A stretch of DNA of 64,000 bases from Clavulina sp. PMI_390 (GCA_015039315.1 WIDE01000011.1:434001-498000), one strand, 5' to 3'; counted from the first letter of the stretch, positions 33,054-46,937 are shown. Notes: generated by a model not told the origin, from the sequence alone. Numbers and translations: made by a program.

Positions 33054-35909
33054 ATGCCACCGAAAGGCTCAGGAAAAGAAAAAGTGGTCGAGGAGGAAGA
33101 GGAAGTCGTCCAGGCTGTAGTACTTGCAGACAGCTTCAACTCCCGTTTTGCTCCCCTGAGTACCAACAAGCCTCGTGTATGGATTTATTAACCCGCTGAA
33201 CCCAGCCAATATGCCATCCTGATCCGAGAACGTTTCTTCCTGTCTCTTTACTCAGGCGCTGTTGCCGTTATGCAATCGCCCCTTGCTCGATTGGACGATC
33301 GAAGCTCTTGTCAGTTCTGGGATACACCATATCTTTGTATTCTGCTGCTCCCATGCCGAACAGGTCAAAGCGGCCATCAAGTCAGTGCCGTTCCCCAAGA
33401 GCATGGCTTGCGCACTCATGCCATACAACACCTCTTCCTCATCACCTCCAATAGCGAATGGCTAAAGAATACACCGAACATGGGCATTAGGATAACACCG
33501 ATTGTTACCCCCGAGGCGCGTTCAGTCGGCGACGTGATGCGAGAGCTGGACGCCAAGCAGATCGTCACGGCGGATTTCGTGCTTGTCACCGGCGATATTG
33601 TCAGTAATCTCGACATTATGAAAATCGTGGACGAGCACAAGGCGAGAAGAAGGGTCAGCAAGAACTGCATTATGTCGATGGTGATGAAGCCTGCATCACC
33701 AAGAGACAAGCCGCGGTTAGTTAGACATGGGACTATGCACACTCATGTGTGCTTGGAAGTACTACTAATTTGCCTTGATTCGCCTCGCCCGTTAGACATG
33801 GGATAGATCATACTGCGCTTCTTCTCAACTCTCAAACTCAAGAGTGTCTTTACTATGAGTATCTACCCGATGGTACTCAGCGCATTGCTCTTCCTCGAGA
33901 AAAAATAAAAGCTGCTGTGGATCTCGATGCGCGGATCGATCTATTACATTGTTCCATCGATATCTGTTCGGTGGACGTCCCGGCATTGTTTACCGAGAAC
34001 TTTGATTATCAAGACCTCCGTGTGGACTTTGTACACGGTGTGCTCACATCCGACATCCTAGGCAAGACTATCTTCTGCCATATCCCTACAAAAGGGTACG
34101 CATCCCGTGTAAAAGACACGAAAGCCTACCTCAACATTACGTGAGTGGTCTCCCGTTTGTATTCTATGCGATCGACTGATTGTCTCAATGGAACATATTC
34201 TCAAGCCATGACGTCCTATCACGACGAGCTTTCCCTCTTGTCCCAGACGACTCCCCCGACTACCCTCTACGACGAGGTGACATCTACATTGCCGACCCCG
34301 CCTCGATAGCACGGTGTGTGCCTCAAAAGCCCCTTCCATTGCTATTTCGGCTACAAACGGCTCTCCTTGCATTTCTTAGAACCGCCGAGCTAGGCTCTCA
34401 CACTCAGATTGGTCCACAAACTCAAATTCAAGACTATGCCGAGATATCTTCAACAGTTATCGGTGCCCGATGCAAGGTTGGGCCGTACGCGCAGATACGG
34501 AACAGCGTGATATGGGACGACGTCGAGATCGGGGAGGGGGTGGTTATCATCGAAAGCATAATTGCGAATGGCGTGAAGATAGGAGAGGGGAGTAGAGTGG
34601 AGCGTGGGTGCTTGATTGGCTCCAAGGTTGTGCTTGGGACGGATGCTAAGCTGAGCCAGTTTGAGAAATTGTCTGCGAAGAATCCCTACGGCGATAACGA
34701 TGACGATGACGATTGGGATGAGGACGATGACGATTATGTCCACGCGCATGATCACGATGAGTATGATCCAGAGCAGGACGAGTGGAGGATTGTGGACAGT
34801 ACGTGGCTCTGTTGGCTAGCTGTGTCGTACGCTGACGGATATTTGTAACCGCGTCATTATTAGCCAAAATCATTGGCAACACCGAAGACGGAGAGACTCC
34901 ATTAGCCGTATGGCGGTGGCCTGGAGAGAGTGCACATCCTGACGACGACGATGAAGATGAAGGTGCTGAGAAGGAGACAATCCGTTCTCGGAGGTTCAAC
35001 CAGATCGGTCAGCAAACAAGCGTTTTCTCTCGTCCTCACAGAGCGTTGCTGACGCGATCTTGCGTTTCGTTCGATTGTTCAGGAGTTCGTGATGTCGATC
35101 TTGGGAGATTCGACCGCGCATCTGTCGCATCCTCTACGCCCGAATCCACACCGGATGCCTCACCGACCAGTTCCCTTCTCACGCTTTCTGATGAGGAGTC
35201 TGAAGAAGAGGAAGATGGTGAGGATGACTCGGAAGACGAAGCCCGCTCCTCTGCGAGCAAAAGCAAACTCGCTGCCCTCACCAACGAGTCCTCAGGAGGC
35301 TATTCTGATGCAGAGTTCAAATACGAGTGCACGCAGTCACTGGACCGAGCTTTCGAGGAAGGCCACACTGTCGAAAATGCTGCGATCGAGCTCAAGACGT
35401 TGCGCATGGCAAGCAATGTCCCAATTGATGCCGTGCGGGAGGTTATTGTTGCATTTTTGGTAGGGAAGGTTCCTCTTGATTCGCCAGATGTCAAGAAGGC
35501 GGCGACTGCGATGATTGCACGATGGGGTGGTCTTTTGGGAGCAATTGGGAGTGAGAAGCCCAGCGAGACTTTACTCATCCTCCAGGTTTGCCTACCACTG
35601 TCTTATCATGGTGCGGATGGTCTCACTGACTCATATCACTAGAACTACTGCATTGCTCATCCCGATAGAAGCAAGCTCTTTAGTCAAGTGCTGGTGGCAT
35701 TCTACAACCAAGACATCGTAGAAGAAGACGACGTGAAGGCTTGGATCCTTGATAAGCGAGCCAAGCACGCTGTGGGCTCTCCTGGGGAAGCCTTGAGAAC
35801 GACGGGTCTGTTGTTCCTCCGTCAGCTCAGCGAGGAGGACGAGGAAGATGATGATGATGACGACGACGAAGAAGACGAGGGAGAAGACGACGAGGATTCA
35901 GAAGAGTAG
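33054..35909 (+). CDS. GCD6: translation initiation factor eIF2B, epsilon (catalytic) subunit
   Basis: The guanine-nucleotide exchange subunit for eIF2, and the step controlled by eIF2-alpha phosphorylation in the amino-acid starvation response. The start at 33054 gives MPPKGSGKEKVVEEEEEVVQ. The pyrophosphorylase-like domain shows VVLADSFNSRFAPLST, LLPLCNRPLLDWTIEALVSS and FVLVTGDIVSNLDI. The left-handed beta helix carries hexapeptide repeats (GPYAQIRNSVIWDDVEIGEG, NGVKIGEGSRVERGCLIGSK). The C-terminal W2/HEAT domain begins near AEFKYECTQSLDRAFEEGHT and contains LLILQNYCIAHPDRSKLFSQ. It ends in an acidic tail of Asp and Glu. A long Asp/Glu-rich linker (34.7-35.3 kb) separates the two parts. 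Introns interrupt it at least eight times. The stop TAG is at 35907-35909. Confidence 0.94.
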
Positions 35910-36192
35910 GAATATATCAATCCGTTCATCATAATGTGCATGTATTGTCCGCGACCTGTTGTACATGATTGAAAAAGAGAGTATCATAACACCGCCAAGG
36001 TGGTTGCAAGCAAAAAGAAACAAAATAATCGCTGAAAAAAGTATTCTTATCCAAGAAGGGTCGGATACCAGCACAGATAGCAAGAGAGATTCCAGAAAAA
36101 GAAGATTCAGGCAAGCAAATGGTTGTCCGTTGAATTCGAAAGATCAGCATATTGAAACCAGCATGAGAAAGGAGGGAGAGACTCCTCGGGGA

Positions 36193-38350
<2,158 letters not shown>

Positions 38351-38385
38351 GGCCGCTAGATGGACGGAACAGGAGGAACAAATGT

Positions 38386-38405
38386 GGCGCGAAGTCGCGT
38401 CGCGT
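38386..38405. promoter_or_regulatory. cluster of G1/S-type CGCG boxes upstream of CHK1
   Basis: Within 20 bp lie GGCGCGAA (TTCGCGCC on the coding strand, close to the E2F consensus) and two TCGCGT (ACGCGA, one base from the MCB core ACGCGT). The cluster is 36-55 bp from the CHK1 start. A role in G1/S expression is inferred. Confidence 0.35.
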
Positions 38406-38579
38406 CCCAAACAGCAGCAAATGTTTATCAACTCCATGCATGAGTCATTGAACGTTTGGTATCTGGAACAGTAGTAAAGAGCGCACGTAGGTACATGTAG
38501 GGAAAATGCCATCGAGTGGAATACAAATATGCGAAAGTGGGAACAATTTAACGAGGATCTCGGGCTAATAGTCCTTTGC

Positions 38580-40161
38580 TTAGAGAGCAGTTCCGCGCTC
38601 GAAGCTGTCCCGAATCTCCTTGGTATACTTGTCATAGTATCGGGCAATCTAATGAAGGAAATAGAGAGGAAAAAGTGAGGACCCAGTTATGCAGAGGCCG
38701 GGAAGAAGACCTAGATAAGAGAAGGTGGTGACAACGCACCTTCTTGTTGAACACTTTGTTGCTCTCGTTGATGTATGTGATATCCCCATTGTCATCGTCG
38801 GCCCGTTTCCTGGAGAACTTCCGCTTCTTGTCGAGACTAAAAGCGGACCAAAAGCGTCAGCAACAGCATGCTCTGTAGAACAAACTCGGAAGCACAAGCC
38901 AGGGCAAGGGAGGTGGTGGGTCAAATACGCACTCCAAGTTGATTTTTGAGATGACCCGATCAATTGCATCCTCGCTAGGCTTGTGATCGCCATACGCAAG
39001 GGTATTGCCATCTCTGTACAGATCTTCGGCTGCCTGCCTCGCTTCTGCTGATAGCGCTCCTGACCCTGATCCTGAAGCAATCAGATCACGAGAAGATGAG
39101 GAAGACGAGGAGGCAAGTGCACCAGGCACAAGCCCAAGCGCCGCTTCCTTTTGCCGCGTATATGCATCAAGATCAGGGTTGAGCTGGTCGAGGTCCTTTT
39201 TATACTTTTTGCGTGCAGCATCGGCGTCGTCTATTTCAATTTGGAATGCAAGGGCATAAGGGCATTAATGATTAGCCACAATGAACGAGCCCACGCATAG
39301 AACACGACCAGTATCAGGCAACGTGGTCTGTTGATACAGCACCACCCACTCACCATGGAATTCAAAGTCGGCTCGGCCTTTCTTCCTCTTCAATCTCCTC
39401 TCCCATGCATCGTTCTCCTCGATTGTGTATTCCCAATTCTTCTTCCGTTCTACGTCGAGGCCTTGGTCTTCCGCATCAGCTTTCTCTCGGAGCACGGCAG
39501 CGAGCTGGCGCTGCTTCTCAAGACGTGCCAGGTCCCGAGCAGACGTCAGTCGTTTTTGGTGTTCGTCAACTACAGACTCTCGATTCGCTTGGGTAGCCGA
39601 AGCCTAAAATCCGAGAGAAACGTCAAGGTGTGATTGGGGAGTGATGAACATAGAACGAACCATTCGATTTCTTAGAGCCTCTAGTCTGGCTTGCCTCTCT
39701 TCCTTGCTCATCCCGGAGGGAGCTGGAGGTACGACCGTTATGGAGCCCGTGGCACTCATTTCAACATCTGGGATTTCTGTGTCCTCCTCCTGGGCAGCAT
39801 CCTCATCATCAACAGGCATAGAAGTATCTCCATGTGCAGTCGCTGGTGTTGGCGTCGAGGGATGGGCAGAAAGTACAGACTCGACAGCAGCTGCGACATC
39901 GCCGGCAGTGGGCGGCAGATTTTGTTTTAGAGCTTGACTCTTAGACGTAGAGGGTTCGGGCTCAGAACTCTCTACATCATTGGGAGCTTCGTCAACAACT
40001 ATGGCTTCTGCATTCGTCGAAGAGGGAGCAGCGTCTTCCTGCATAACAGGTTCCGGCTCTTCGTGACCTTTGGACCCCCGCGTGGACCGTCGAGTCTTCG
40101 GCTCAGAAGTCGAAGCGGACGCAGGCGCAGCCTTCTTTCCTTTTCCTTTTTTGGGAGGCAT
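38580..40161 (-). CDS. SYF2: pre-mRNA splicing factor Syf2
   Basis: A component of the Prp19-associated (NineTeen) complex acting in spliceosome activation and release. It starts MPPKKGKGKKAAPASASTSE at 40161. A low-complexity N-terminal half of about 150 residues rich in Ala, Glu, Pro and Ser follows. The conserved part begins GMSKEERQARLEALRNRM and continues HQKRLTSARDLARLEKQRQL, LDVERKKNWEYTIEENDAWE and RRLKRKKGRADFEFHDD. The C-terminal core reads NTLAYGDHKPSEDAIDRVIS, KRKFSRKRADDDNGDITYIN and KIARYYDKYTKEIRDSFERG. Four introns occur. The stop TAA is at 38580-38582. The gene is divergent from POM33, with 167 bp between start codons. Confidence 0.93.
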
Positions 40162-40328
40162 ACTGAGAAGCTGGGCTAGGACAGGAAAAGTCGAAGGGCG
40201 AGTGAGGGTTGACTGGGCGGTGAGTTTGGCTCTGTTTGGTCGCTGCCTGACGCAAACAGGAGTTTCGTCACACCCATCCCTGACCAACTCGCCCACTCTC
40301 GAGCGCAGTCGTTTCCAAGAAAAGTGCA

Positions 40329-41646
40329 ATGGCGTCTCCGTATCCCCACTATGTCTGGTGTGTCATCAATGCTGCTATATAGGCGGTAGTCTGCACTGCG
40401 CTGCCCAGCGAGTCTAACGCGTGTTTTCCTCTCCTGCGTCTCCGGCTGCGTTTTATTCTGCTCGCAGGGCTGTTGGCCACTTCCTCGCTTTAGTTTCAAG
40501 CTTGTGGTACTTCAAGGCCTACATTACCTTCAGATCCTCCAGTAATGCATTCTATTATCGATGTGAGTATTCAGTATGACGAATGTTGTGTCTTGCGACA
40601 CGAGGACACTTGGATGACCCCCTTGACGCAATGTAGCTGCCTTCACTGGGGCTATCACCAGCTATGCAATCGTTTGCTAGTGCGTATTATGGCCTCTCGC
40701 TGTGCATGTTAACCTAAAAAACTTATATTCTGGGTTGCTTCCTCTCATGATAGTAAATCACTCGGAGTATGTCTTCCCGCGTCTAACGCAATGGCTCTGC
40801 ACGGACTCTCCTCTTACTTAAATATTTTTCTCGTATCCACAGACCCCCCAACCGAATGCTGCCTACGTCCAGCGGGCACTTGCTGATGAGGTATGCGCAG
40901 CGTCATGCCATTCCGCCGCTTTCCATTAACCACTATATTACAGAATGTTCAATATTTCATTATGGCTCTCATCTGGTGGTTCTCCAAGCCCGTGCCTCGT
41001 ACGTTTTGTCGTCCCCCCCTTTTTTTAGTCTAATGAGCGAACTGATGTCGTGCTTGCAGTCGCCCTCGTGCCTTATACCATCTTCTCACTATTCCATGCC
41101 TTGACGTTTACACGCACCACCATCTTGCCCCTTATTTTCAAGCCTGCGCCCGCAGCTCCTCGCGCCAACGGCCAGGCTGCACCACCGGCGCAATCTGGTC
41201 TCGCCAAGACTATCGGCGTCTGGGTTAAATGTACGTCGTGGCTAGTTTATATTATTTGACTGATGGGCTTCAATTAACCTTATCTTCGGTGGACTTCGTC
41301 CCCCCCATATCATGCCACAGCCAACTACGACACCGCTATGGTCGTCGTTGCCCGTCTCGAGCTCCTTATCCTGCTCCGCACCACCCTCGGCGTCATCACC
41401 TTCCAAAACAGCCTCATCATCCCCATCGTGTACGCCCACTTCCTGCGCGCGCGCTACTTCTACTCGAGCTTCACCCGCGATGCAGTTGACACCGTCACCA
41501 AGCTCGTGGACGGGTACGCAGCCAAAGCCGGCACCCACCCCATGGTTGGCAACGTGTGGGCCAAGGTCAAGATGGCTGCTGGGAGGTGGGCGGGTGGTGT
41601 CCTGCAGCCCGCTGCTCCCGCCGGCGCCGCACCTGCTGCGAACTAA
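40329..41646 (+). CDS. POM33: Pom33/Tts1/TMEM33-family ER and nuclear-pore membrane protein
   Basis: A multi-pass ER protein that supports reticulon function and nuclear-pore distribution in yeasts. The start at 40329 gives MASPYPHYVW, joined across an intron to AVGHFLALVSSLWYFKAYIT. Later exons read FRSSSNAFYYR, SAFTGAITSYAIVCYKSLG, PNAAYVQRALADENVQYFIM and ALIWWFSKPVPLALVPYTIF. LHALTFTRTTILPLIF-type sequence follows, here SLFHALTFTRTTILPLIFKP. The last exon contains NYDTAMVVVARLELLILLRT and VYAHFLRARYFYSSFTRDAV, ending with an Ala/Pro-rich tail. Seven introns were placed by frame. The stop TAA is at 41644-41646, 19 bp before the second assembly gap. The N-terminus was recovered only by splicing, which supports this start. 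Confidence 0.88.
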
Positions 41647-41665
41647 GGACTAGGAGTCGGTAGTA

Positions 41666-42318
41666 NNNNNNNNNNNNNNNNNNNNNNNNNNNNNNNNNNN
41701 NNNNNNNNNNNNNNNNNNNNNNNNNNNNNNNNNNNNNNNNNNNNNNNNNNNNNNNNNNNNNNNNNNNNNNNNNNNNNNNNNNNNNNNNNNNNNNNNNNNN
41801 NNNNNNNNNNNNNNNNNNNNNNNNNNNNNNNNNNNNNNNNNNNNNNNNNNNNNNNNNNNNNNNNNNNNNNNNNNNNNNNNNNNNNNNNNNNNNNNNNNNN
41901 NNNNNNNNNNNNNNNNNNNNNNNNNNNNNNNNNNNNNNNNNNNNNNNNNNNNNNNNNNNNNNNNNNNNNNNNNNNNNNNNNNNNNNNNNNNNNNNNNNNN
42001 NNNNNNNNNNNNNNNNNNNNNNNNNNNNNNNNNNNNNNNNNNNNNNNNNNNNNNNNNNNNNNNNNNNNNNNNNNNNNNNNNNNNNNNNNNNNNNNNNNNN
42101 NNNNNNNNNNNNNNNNNNNNNNNNNNNNNNNNNNNNNNNNNNNNNNNNNNNNNNNNNNNNNNNNNNNNNNNNNNNNNNNNNNNNNNNNNNNNNNNNNNNN
42201 NNNNNNNNNNNNNNNNNNNNNNNNNNNNNNNNNNNNNNNNNNNNNNNNNNNNNNNNNNNNNNNNNNNNNNNNNNNNNNNNNNNNNNNNNNNNNNNNNNNN
42301 NNNNNNNNNNNNNNNNNN
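41666..42318. other. assembly gap (653 N)
   Basis: A run of undetermined bases that hides the 3' end of the mitochondrial phosphate carrier gene and the spacer to POM33. Confidence 0.99.
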
Positions 42319-43749
42319 GTCATCACAATCCTTGGGCCGAGGCCTGCAAAGAGCCCACGCACGCCAGCCTCACGGGCGAGGACGGAAAGACGGTGAAGCA
42401 TGGTACCAGTTGGGCCATGCCCGCGATTGATTTGTGAGAGCAGTGTATCGGCAGGCTAGGCAAATGAGGGAGACTATGAGCCGATCTGGGGACGTGAAAT
42501 GTGTCTCGACTGAAACAAGGAGGCGTACCTGACTGAGGACGGCGGCAGCCACACCTGCTGTTAGACCAGAGGCAAGGTTAATGCCCAACTTAGTTGTCCC
42601 GGTCATGTTCCTGAGCTGCTCCTCAGTCATCTGTCTGTAGATGACTTCATGGCACCATTCGTTCACCTATGACAAGCGATACTGATTAACATCATAAGGA
42701 AGGCTGGCCGAGAGCATTTGATACACACGGTAAATTGCCCGAGCGCATATGGAATCTGCTTGAAGATAATAGGCAGGAACCCAGAGTACATCTGGGAGAT
42801 GCCACCCTCAGCAGCAAGCTTGGCGAAGCCTGAAACAAGGCCTGAAGCATATTTGGGATCGGATACAAGCCGAATGCGAGTCGCTTCAAGAGGAGTGAGC
42901 AAGATGTCCGCAAAGAATCTGCAGGAGGGCAGGGTTGCGGGCGAATCATTAATCATTTTTAATCCCTCTCACGAAAGTTGTAGAAATCTAGACCACTTAC
43001 TCTCCGACAGCGGCAGCTCCAAGATAGATGGGCATGCGATACTTGACTGCCTCTTCTTGAGACCCAATCAAGTGCACGAACTGGCCCTTCCAAAATCTGG
43101 GCGGCGCATTATGACGCACCGAGGAACGAACATGAGTGTCAGTCCTTATCTCCCCTTGAACGAGTCTGGTGTGAAGGAGCGAGGACGTACTCATAACCAG
43201 CAAACTTGCCACCGCCCTGGACGAGATACCCAACGGCGGTCGGGCCGAAGCCTAGGTTTCACCGAGAGGAAAGAAAGAGATAAGGAAGACTGATGGTGGG
43301 AAGGGCGCGTCGATCGGGTGGGTGGGCCCGAGACCGAGTCTACGCACCAGTGAGGAGACCCGCGGGGCCTTCGTTAAGGATGATGGAGCGCCCAGCAGCA
43401 ACCATGTTCTTTCCCTTCATGGCGGGGTCGATTTGGATTCGGGTTTTCACGACATCGATTGCTGCAGGCCGCACGCGCGATCAACATGTGTTATCGGCTC
43501 AAGTGGTCATTATATACGCACGAGTCATGGCAGCATGGGTGACGGTAGCACATAATGCACCTATAGGAAATGGATCACTGAGAGGCTGGATCTCCTTGTG
43601 AACTGAGGAATTGATGGCTTACCAGCGAGGAAGAATGACGAATAATCACCAACGGTGAATGTTGGGATGGGAGCAGGCTGCTTGCCCCGCTTCACGGCGG
43701 ACTCTACAGACTCCTTTGCCTTTTCGGCTTGGGCTTTTACAGACGACAT
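42319..43749 (-). CDS. MIR1: mitochondrial phosphate carrier, 3' end in assembly gap
   Basis: Imports phosphate with protons across the mitochondrial inner membrane. The start at 43749 gives [20 protein letters not shown]. After splicing, [20 protein letters not shown] carries the first carrier signature (PxDxxK). Next come [38 protein letters not shown] and the second signature [20 protein letters not shown]. The third repeat has [14 protein letters not shown], the atypical third signature known in phosphate carriers. The visible sequence stops at [12 protein letters not shown] next to the run of N, so only the last helix is missing. Introns are present, including a phase-1 intron inside the first PxDxxK Pro codon. 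GTGAC and TGACGTC elements lie about 115 bp upstream. Confidence 0.92.
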
Positions 43750-44281
43750 GGTGGACTGGGCGAGATGACAGGAGGTGGTGGTGGACAACAAGATGGCAGT
43801 AGGTAACGGGCTATAAATGAATCTGTGACGAGGTGGAGGTTTGAACTCCCGACCCGGAACGATGACGTCGTGACAAACGGATGCTGAACGGAACCGGCAG
43901 TCTAGGCTCGGATATGAGCACCATGGGCTCGGCGGATGTGCTCACGGTCAGTATCTTGACTCAGCTCCTTCCCGCAACCCAACCATCAGGCTTGATAGGC
44001 GAATGAACTAATTATAGTCGTGTATCACAAGGTGCATGGCAGTATGTATTGTTCGAATTTGAATAGTCAGCAGAGACAGAGCAAAACTGACCGAGGGGCA
44101 GCATCTATCTGCAAAGCCAGTGCCAAAAAAAAAGGGCGACAAGAAAAGGAGAACGAAAGTGACAGCCTCGACAGAATACCTATTCAACCACCGTCGCCAA
44201 AAAAAAAAAAAAAAAAAAAACAGAAACACTTCCTACTACTAACCACATACCCTAGTAGGCCAAGTTCCTCAAGTGGATTCC
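43750..44281. promoter_or_regulatory. phosphate carrier promoter and cyclin-like gene 3' region
   Basis: A 532-bp spacer with TGACGTC and GTGAC near 43863-43874 and a 22-base A tract. No gene is supported. A B-box-like sequence near 43840-43860 was rejected as a tRNA. Confidence 0.4.
44199..44220. repeat. A22 homopolymer
   Basis: A run of 22 adenines. It could be a real poly(dA) tract, a relic of retroposition or an assembly artefact; no duplicated gene body or target-site duplication was found next to it. Confidence 0.9.
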
Positions 44282-46913
44282 TCAGCAAGGAAAGGAGTCG
44301 GTGAATTGGGCATTGGGCGCTGCATTGAGCGCGTCAATGCAGGGTAACCAGTCAATCTATAAAAATAATGGAGGATGATCATGTTAATACCGTTCAAGGG
44401 GAAGCCCCCCTCCCCTCCCCTCCCCTCCCAGTCGCTCTACTCATGGAATGCGATTTCGACTCACCTCCTTGATCCCCAGCACATCCTTGACCTCCCGCAT
44501 GATACATTCCAAGCGCCGCATCAAGTCCTCGTGAGCACGCTGCTCCTCTACCTCCTCCACATTATCTGGATTCTCAAAACGCATAGAAGTGCTGGGGGAT
44601 GTCAATGAAGAGGGTTCATCAGGGCGCGCTGCTGCAAGGTCCTCGAGCAGAAGTTGATGCAGTGCGCGGTATAGGCACGCGGCCGTGATGGTCGAAGTTG
44701 AGAAGCGAAGGAGGATGTTAGGATCTATAAGCACGCACGGTCAGTGGACCAACGCAATACTTAGTGACTGTCGTTTTTTTTTGGGATACAGGCACATGCA
44801 TGGATAGTGGTCGCTGCACATAACCCCTTAGGACAGAAGACGCACCAGTAATGAAAGATATCATGGTGTCCCATACAAGATCCACGATGTACTCCCATCG
44901 ATATCGCGTGTAGGCCACATCCGCCAGGGAGGGTACGATATCCACCAGATCTTCCAAAATCATCTAGATAATGTCACCATCGATATTGTATCAGCCCACC
45001 GCTCCCAAAATGGAATTGAGGAAATCACGAAATAGTGAGCTATGAACGTACCTGTGGGGTCACACAACTCAGGTCAGCATCCAAGCACTCGATGATATCA
45101 CCCTCTGCCACATGGAGGTCAGCAAGCGTCATGGTTTCACAAACGCCTGAGGCGATGTGCACAAGACTTTCGGCCATGATAGGATGCCGTGGGTACCATG
45201 TGTCGTTGAAGAGCTATGGAAGAGAAGCGAAGTGAACATCAAGGCTGACTATCATGGATATTGCTGATCAGGATACTGGGAAGAGCATATATAAACCTTG
45301 GAAGCGAGGGACAGACAGGCTACCGCTATTTCCCAGATAAGCTGCTTTTTGACGTGTTGATTCTTCTTCCTACCATGTGGTTTGTTCGTCCTCTTGGTGC
45401 TTTCCCCGGCAGCATTCTGTTTGGACGGTCGAAGGCGAGTGAGGTCAAAGATACCGACTTTACTGAGATATCTCGTGAGCATGAGGACTCCTGTATATCG
45501 AGTTTCCTTGCTCTCGGAGAGGTGATACGCTAGGTCGGGAAAGGGATCTGACTCTGACGGAACTGCCTGCCAATCAGAGACAACATATCAGCTGGAATGG
45601 ATGGGAAGATGGGGTGCTGTGTCTTTGGTGCTTACTGTTAGCATCCACCCTGCTATCTCCTGAAAAAATGTGTTTGCCCATTCAGAGATACCGAACTCAA
45701 GTCGCAAAAGGCGCGGGGGTACGAAACGAACGGCAAAGTCCATCCCAACGTGCCAGCCGCTCCCCTCACTACTGTTGCCAGAAGATCCCAACAAGCCTCC
45801 AGATGGCCAGAATGCATCCGTACGCCGCTGTTCGCGCTCGCGATATAAGCTTTCTTCGAGCTGTTCTGTAGCACCGCGAAATGGGAGCCGAGGTTGCATC
45901 ATATAATGAACATGCTCGCGTTTCAAGTCCTCGTTGTTGGGACTATGACAGAGGAATTCGAATCTGTCTCTAGGATAGCTGACGGCGCTAGAGCCTTGAG
46001 AATCGGGAGAATATGATGAGGTACGAGAGACGCTACTCTCCAGGTCGTAGACGTTTTGGTGATCGCCAGCACTGGGGCGAAACGTCGATGGAGCAGGGTG
46101 ATGAGAGAAAGGAAGCGAACCGGGGGTGGTAGACTTGAAAAATTTGCTTAGGAGATGGGTCTGGTTGTGTGGCTGGCGATATTGTCGTACAGCTGGGTGG
46201 TCGGAGTTTCGGCGTCGAGCACCAGAGCTGGGACGACGAGGGGTGGGTGGAACCGGTGTATTCATCTCTTCATCGATACTGTCACTTTTGTCTCCCGGAA
46301 AAGGTATACCGTAGTTAGAAATCGGGGATATAGGAGAGCATTCGGCAGACTGCAAAGTTCCTAGCGGGTCAGCAACTGTGGAAAGGCGGTACGATGCCAG
46401 TGAAGAGTGCTCGTATCGCATCGGTGAGAGCCCAGATAGCAATTTCTCAACGTACTCTTCGGAAGAGGGCGTTTCAGGATGATCATTTGGCTTTGCATTG
46501 ATGTGTTGACCCAAGAGAAAATGAGGCGATCGCGCAGGAAGCGTGAACGTTCCTGAGTCGTCCCACGTAAGCTTGGTGCTATTGTGTGCTCCCAAAATTT
46601 CGTAGCTTATACACTGCCCGGTTTCGTAGTCGAGGTATTCGCTATGGACATCTTGCTTGGCGATTTCTACCTCGGGCGAAGGCGATCCGTCCCCACTAGT
46701 GAGTGTGAAATACCAGGACGATTTTGCATTGTCTGACGATCGGTTTGTTCGGGAGCGGACATGAGAGGTTTGAAAACGACGATCGACGCGTTCGAACTCC
46801 GCTAAGAGACTTCTGGGCATGAGCGCGATGCGAAAGTGGTCTACAGGTAAGGGCAAATCCTGAGGGTGCAGGTAGAAGCGCCGGAGACAAACAAGGCCAC
46901 ACAACCACTGCAT
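44282..46913 (-). CDS. cyclin-box protein with long N-terminal extension, function unknown
   Basis: The C-terminal third has a cyclin box: LIWEIAVACLSLASKLFNDT carries the conserved Lys, and DLHVAEGDIIECLDADLS the conserved Glu, of the cyclin-CDK contact. Helices follow (TPQMILEDLVDIVPSLADVA, YRWEYIVDLVWDTMISFITD, LLRFSTSTITAACLYRALHQ). The N-terminal part of about 400 residues is not recognised; it is Ser/Pro-rich in the middle and has a structured-looking stretch near SGTFTLPARSPHFLLGQHIN. The likely start is ATG at 46913 (MQWLCGLVCLRRFYLHPQDL), 24 bp from the start of the opposite gene; a later Met (MPRSLLAEFERVDRRF) is possible. The end at 44282 assumes a last intron with GTGAGT donor; without it the stop is at 44441. 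The partner kinase is unknown. Confidence 0.65.
44405..44429 (-). repeat. five-run G tract, potential G-quadruplex
   Basis: On the minus strand five runs of three to six G are separated by single A bases. This fits the G-quadruplex pattern and lies inside the proposed last intron of the cyclin-like gene. Confidence 0.6.
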
Positions 46914-46937
46914 TTCAGGAAAGGGTTTTGGTGAACG

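Noticed and set aside
43832..43860. tRNA B-box-like sequence on the minus strand
   Set aside because: The T-arm-like bases (AGTTCAAAC) have no matching acceptor stem, anticodon arm or A box at the right distance.
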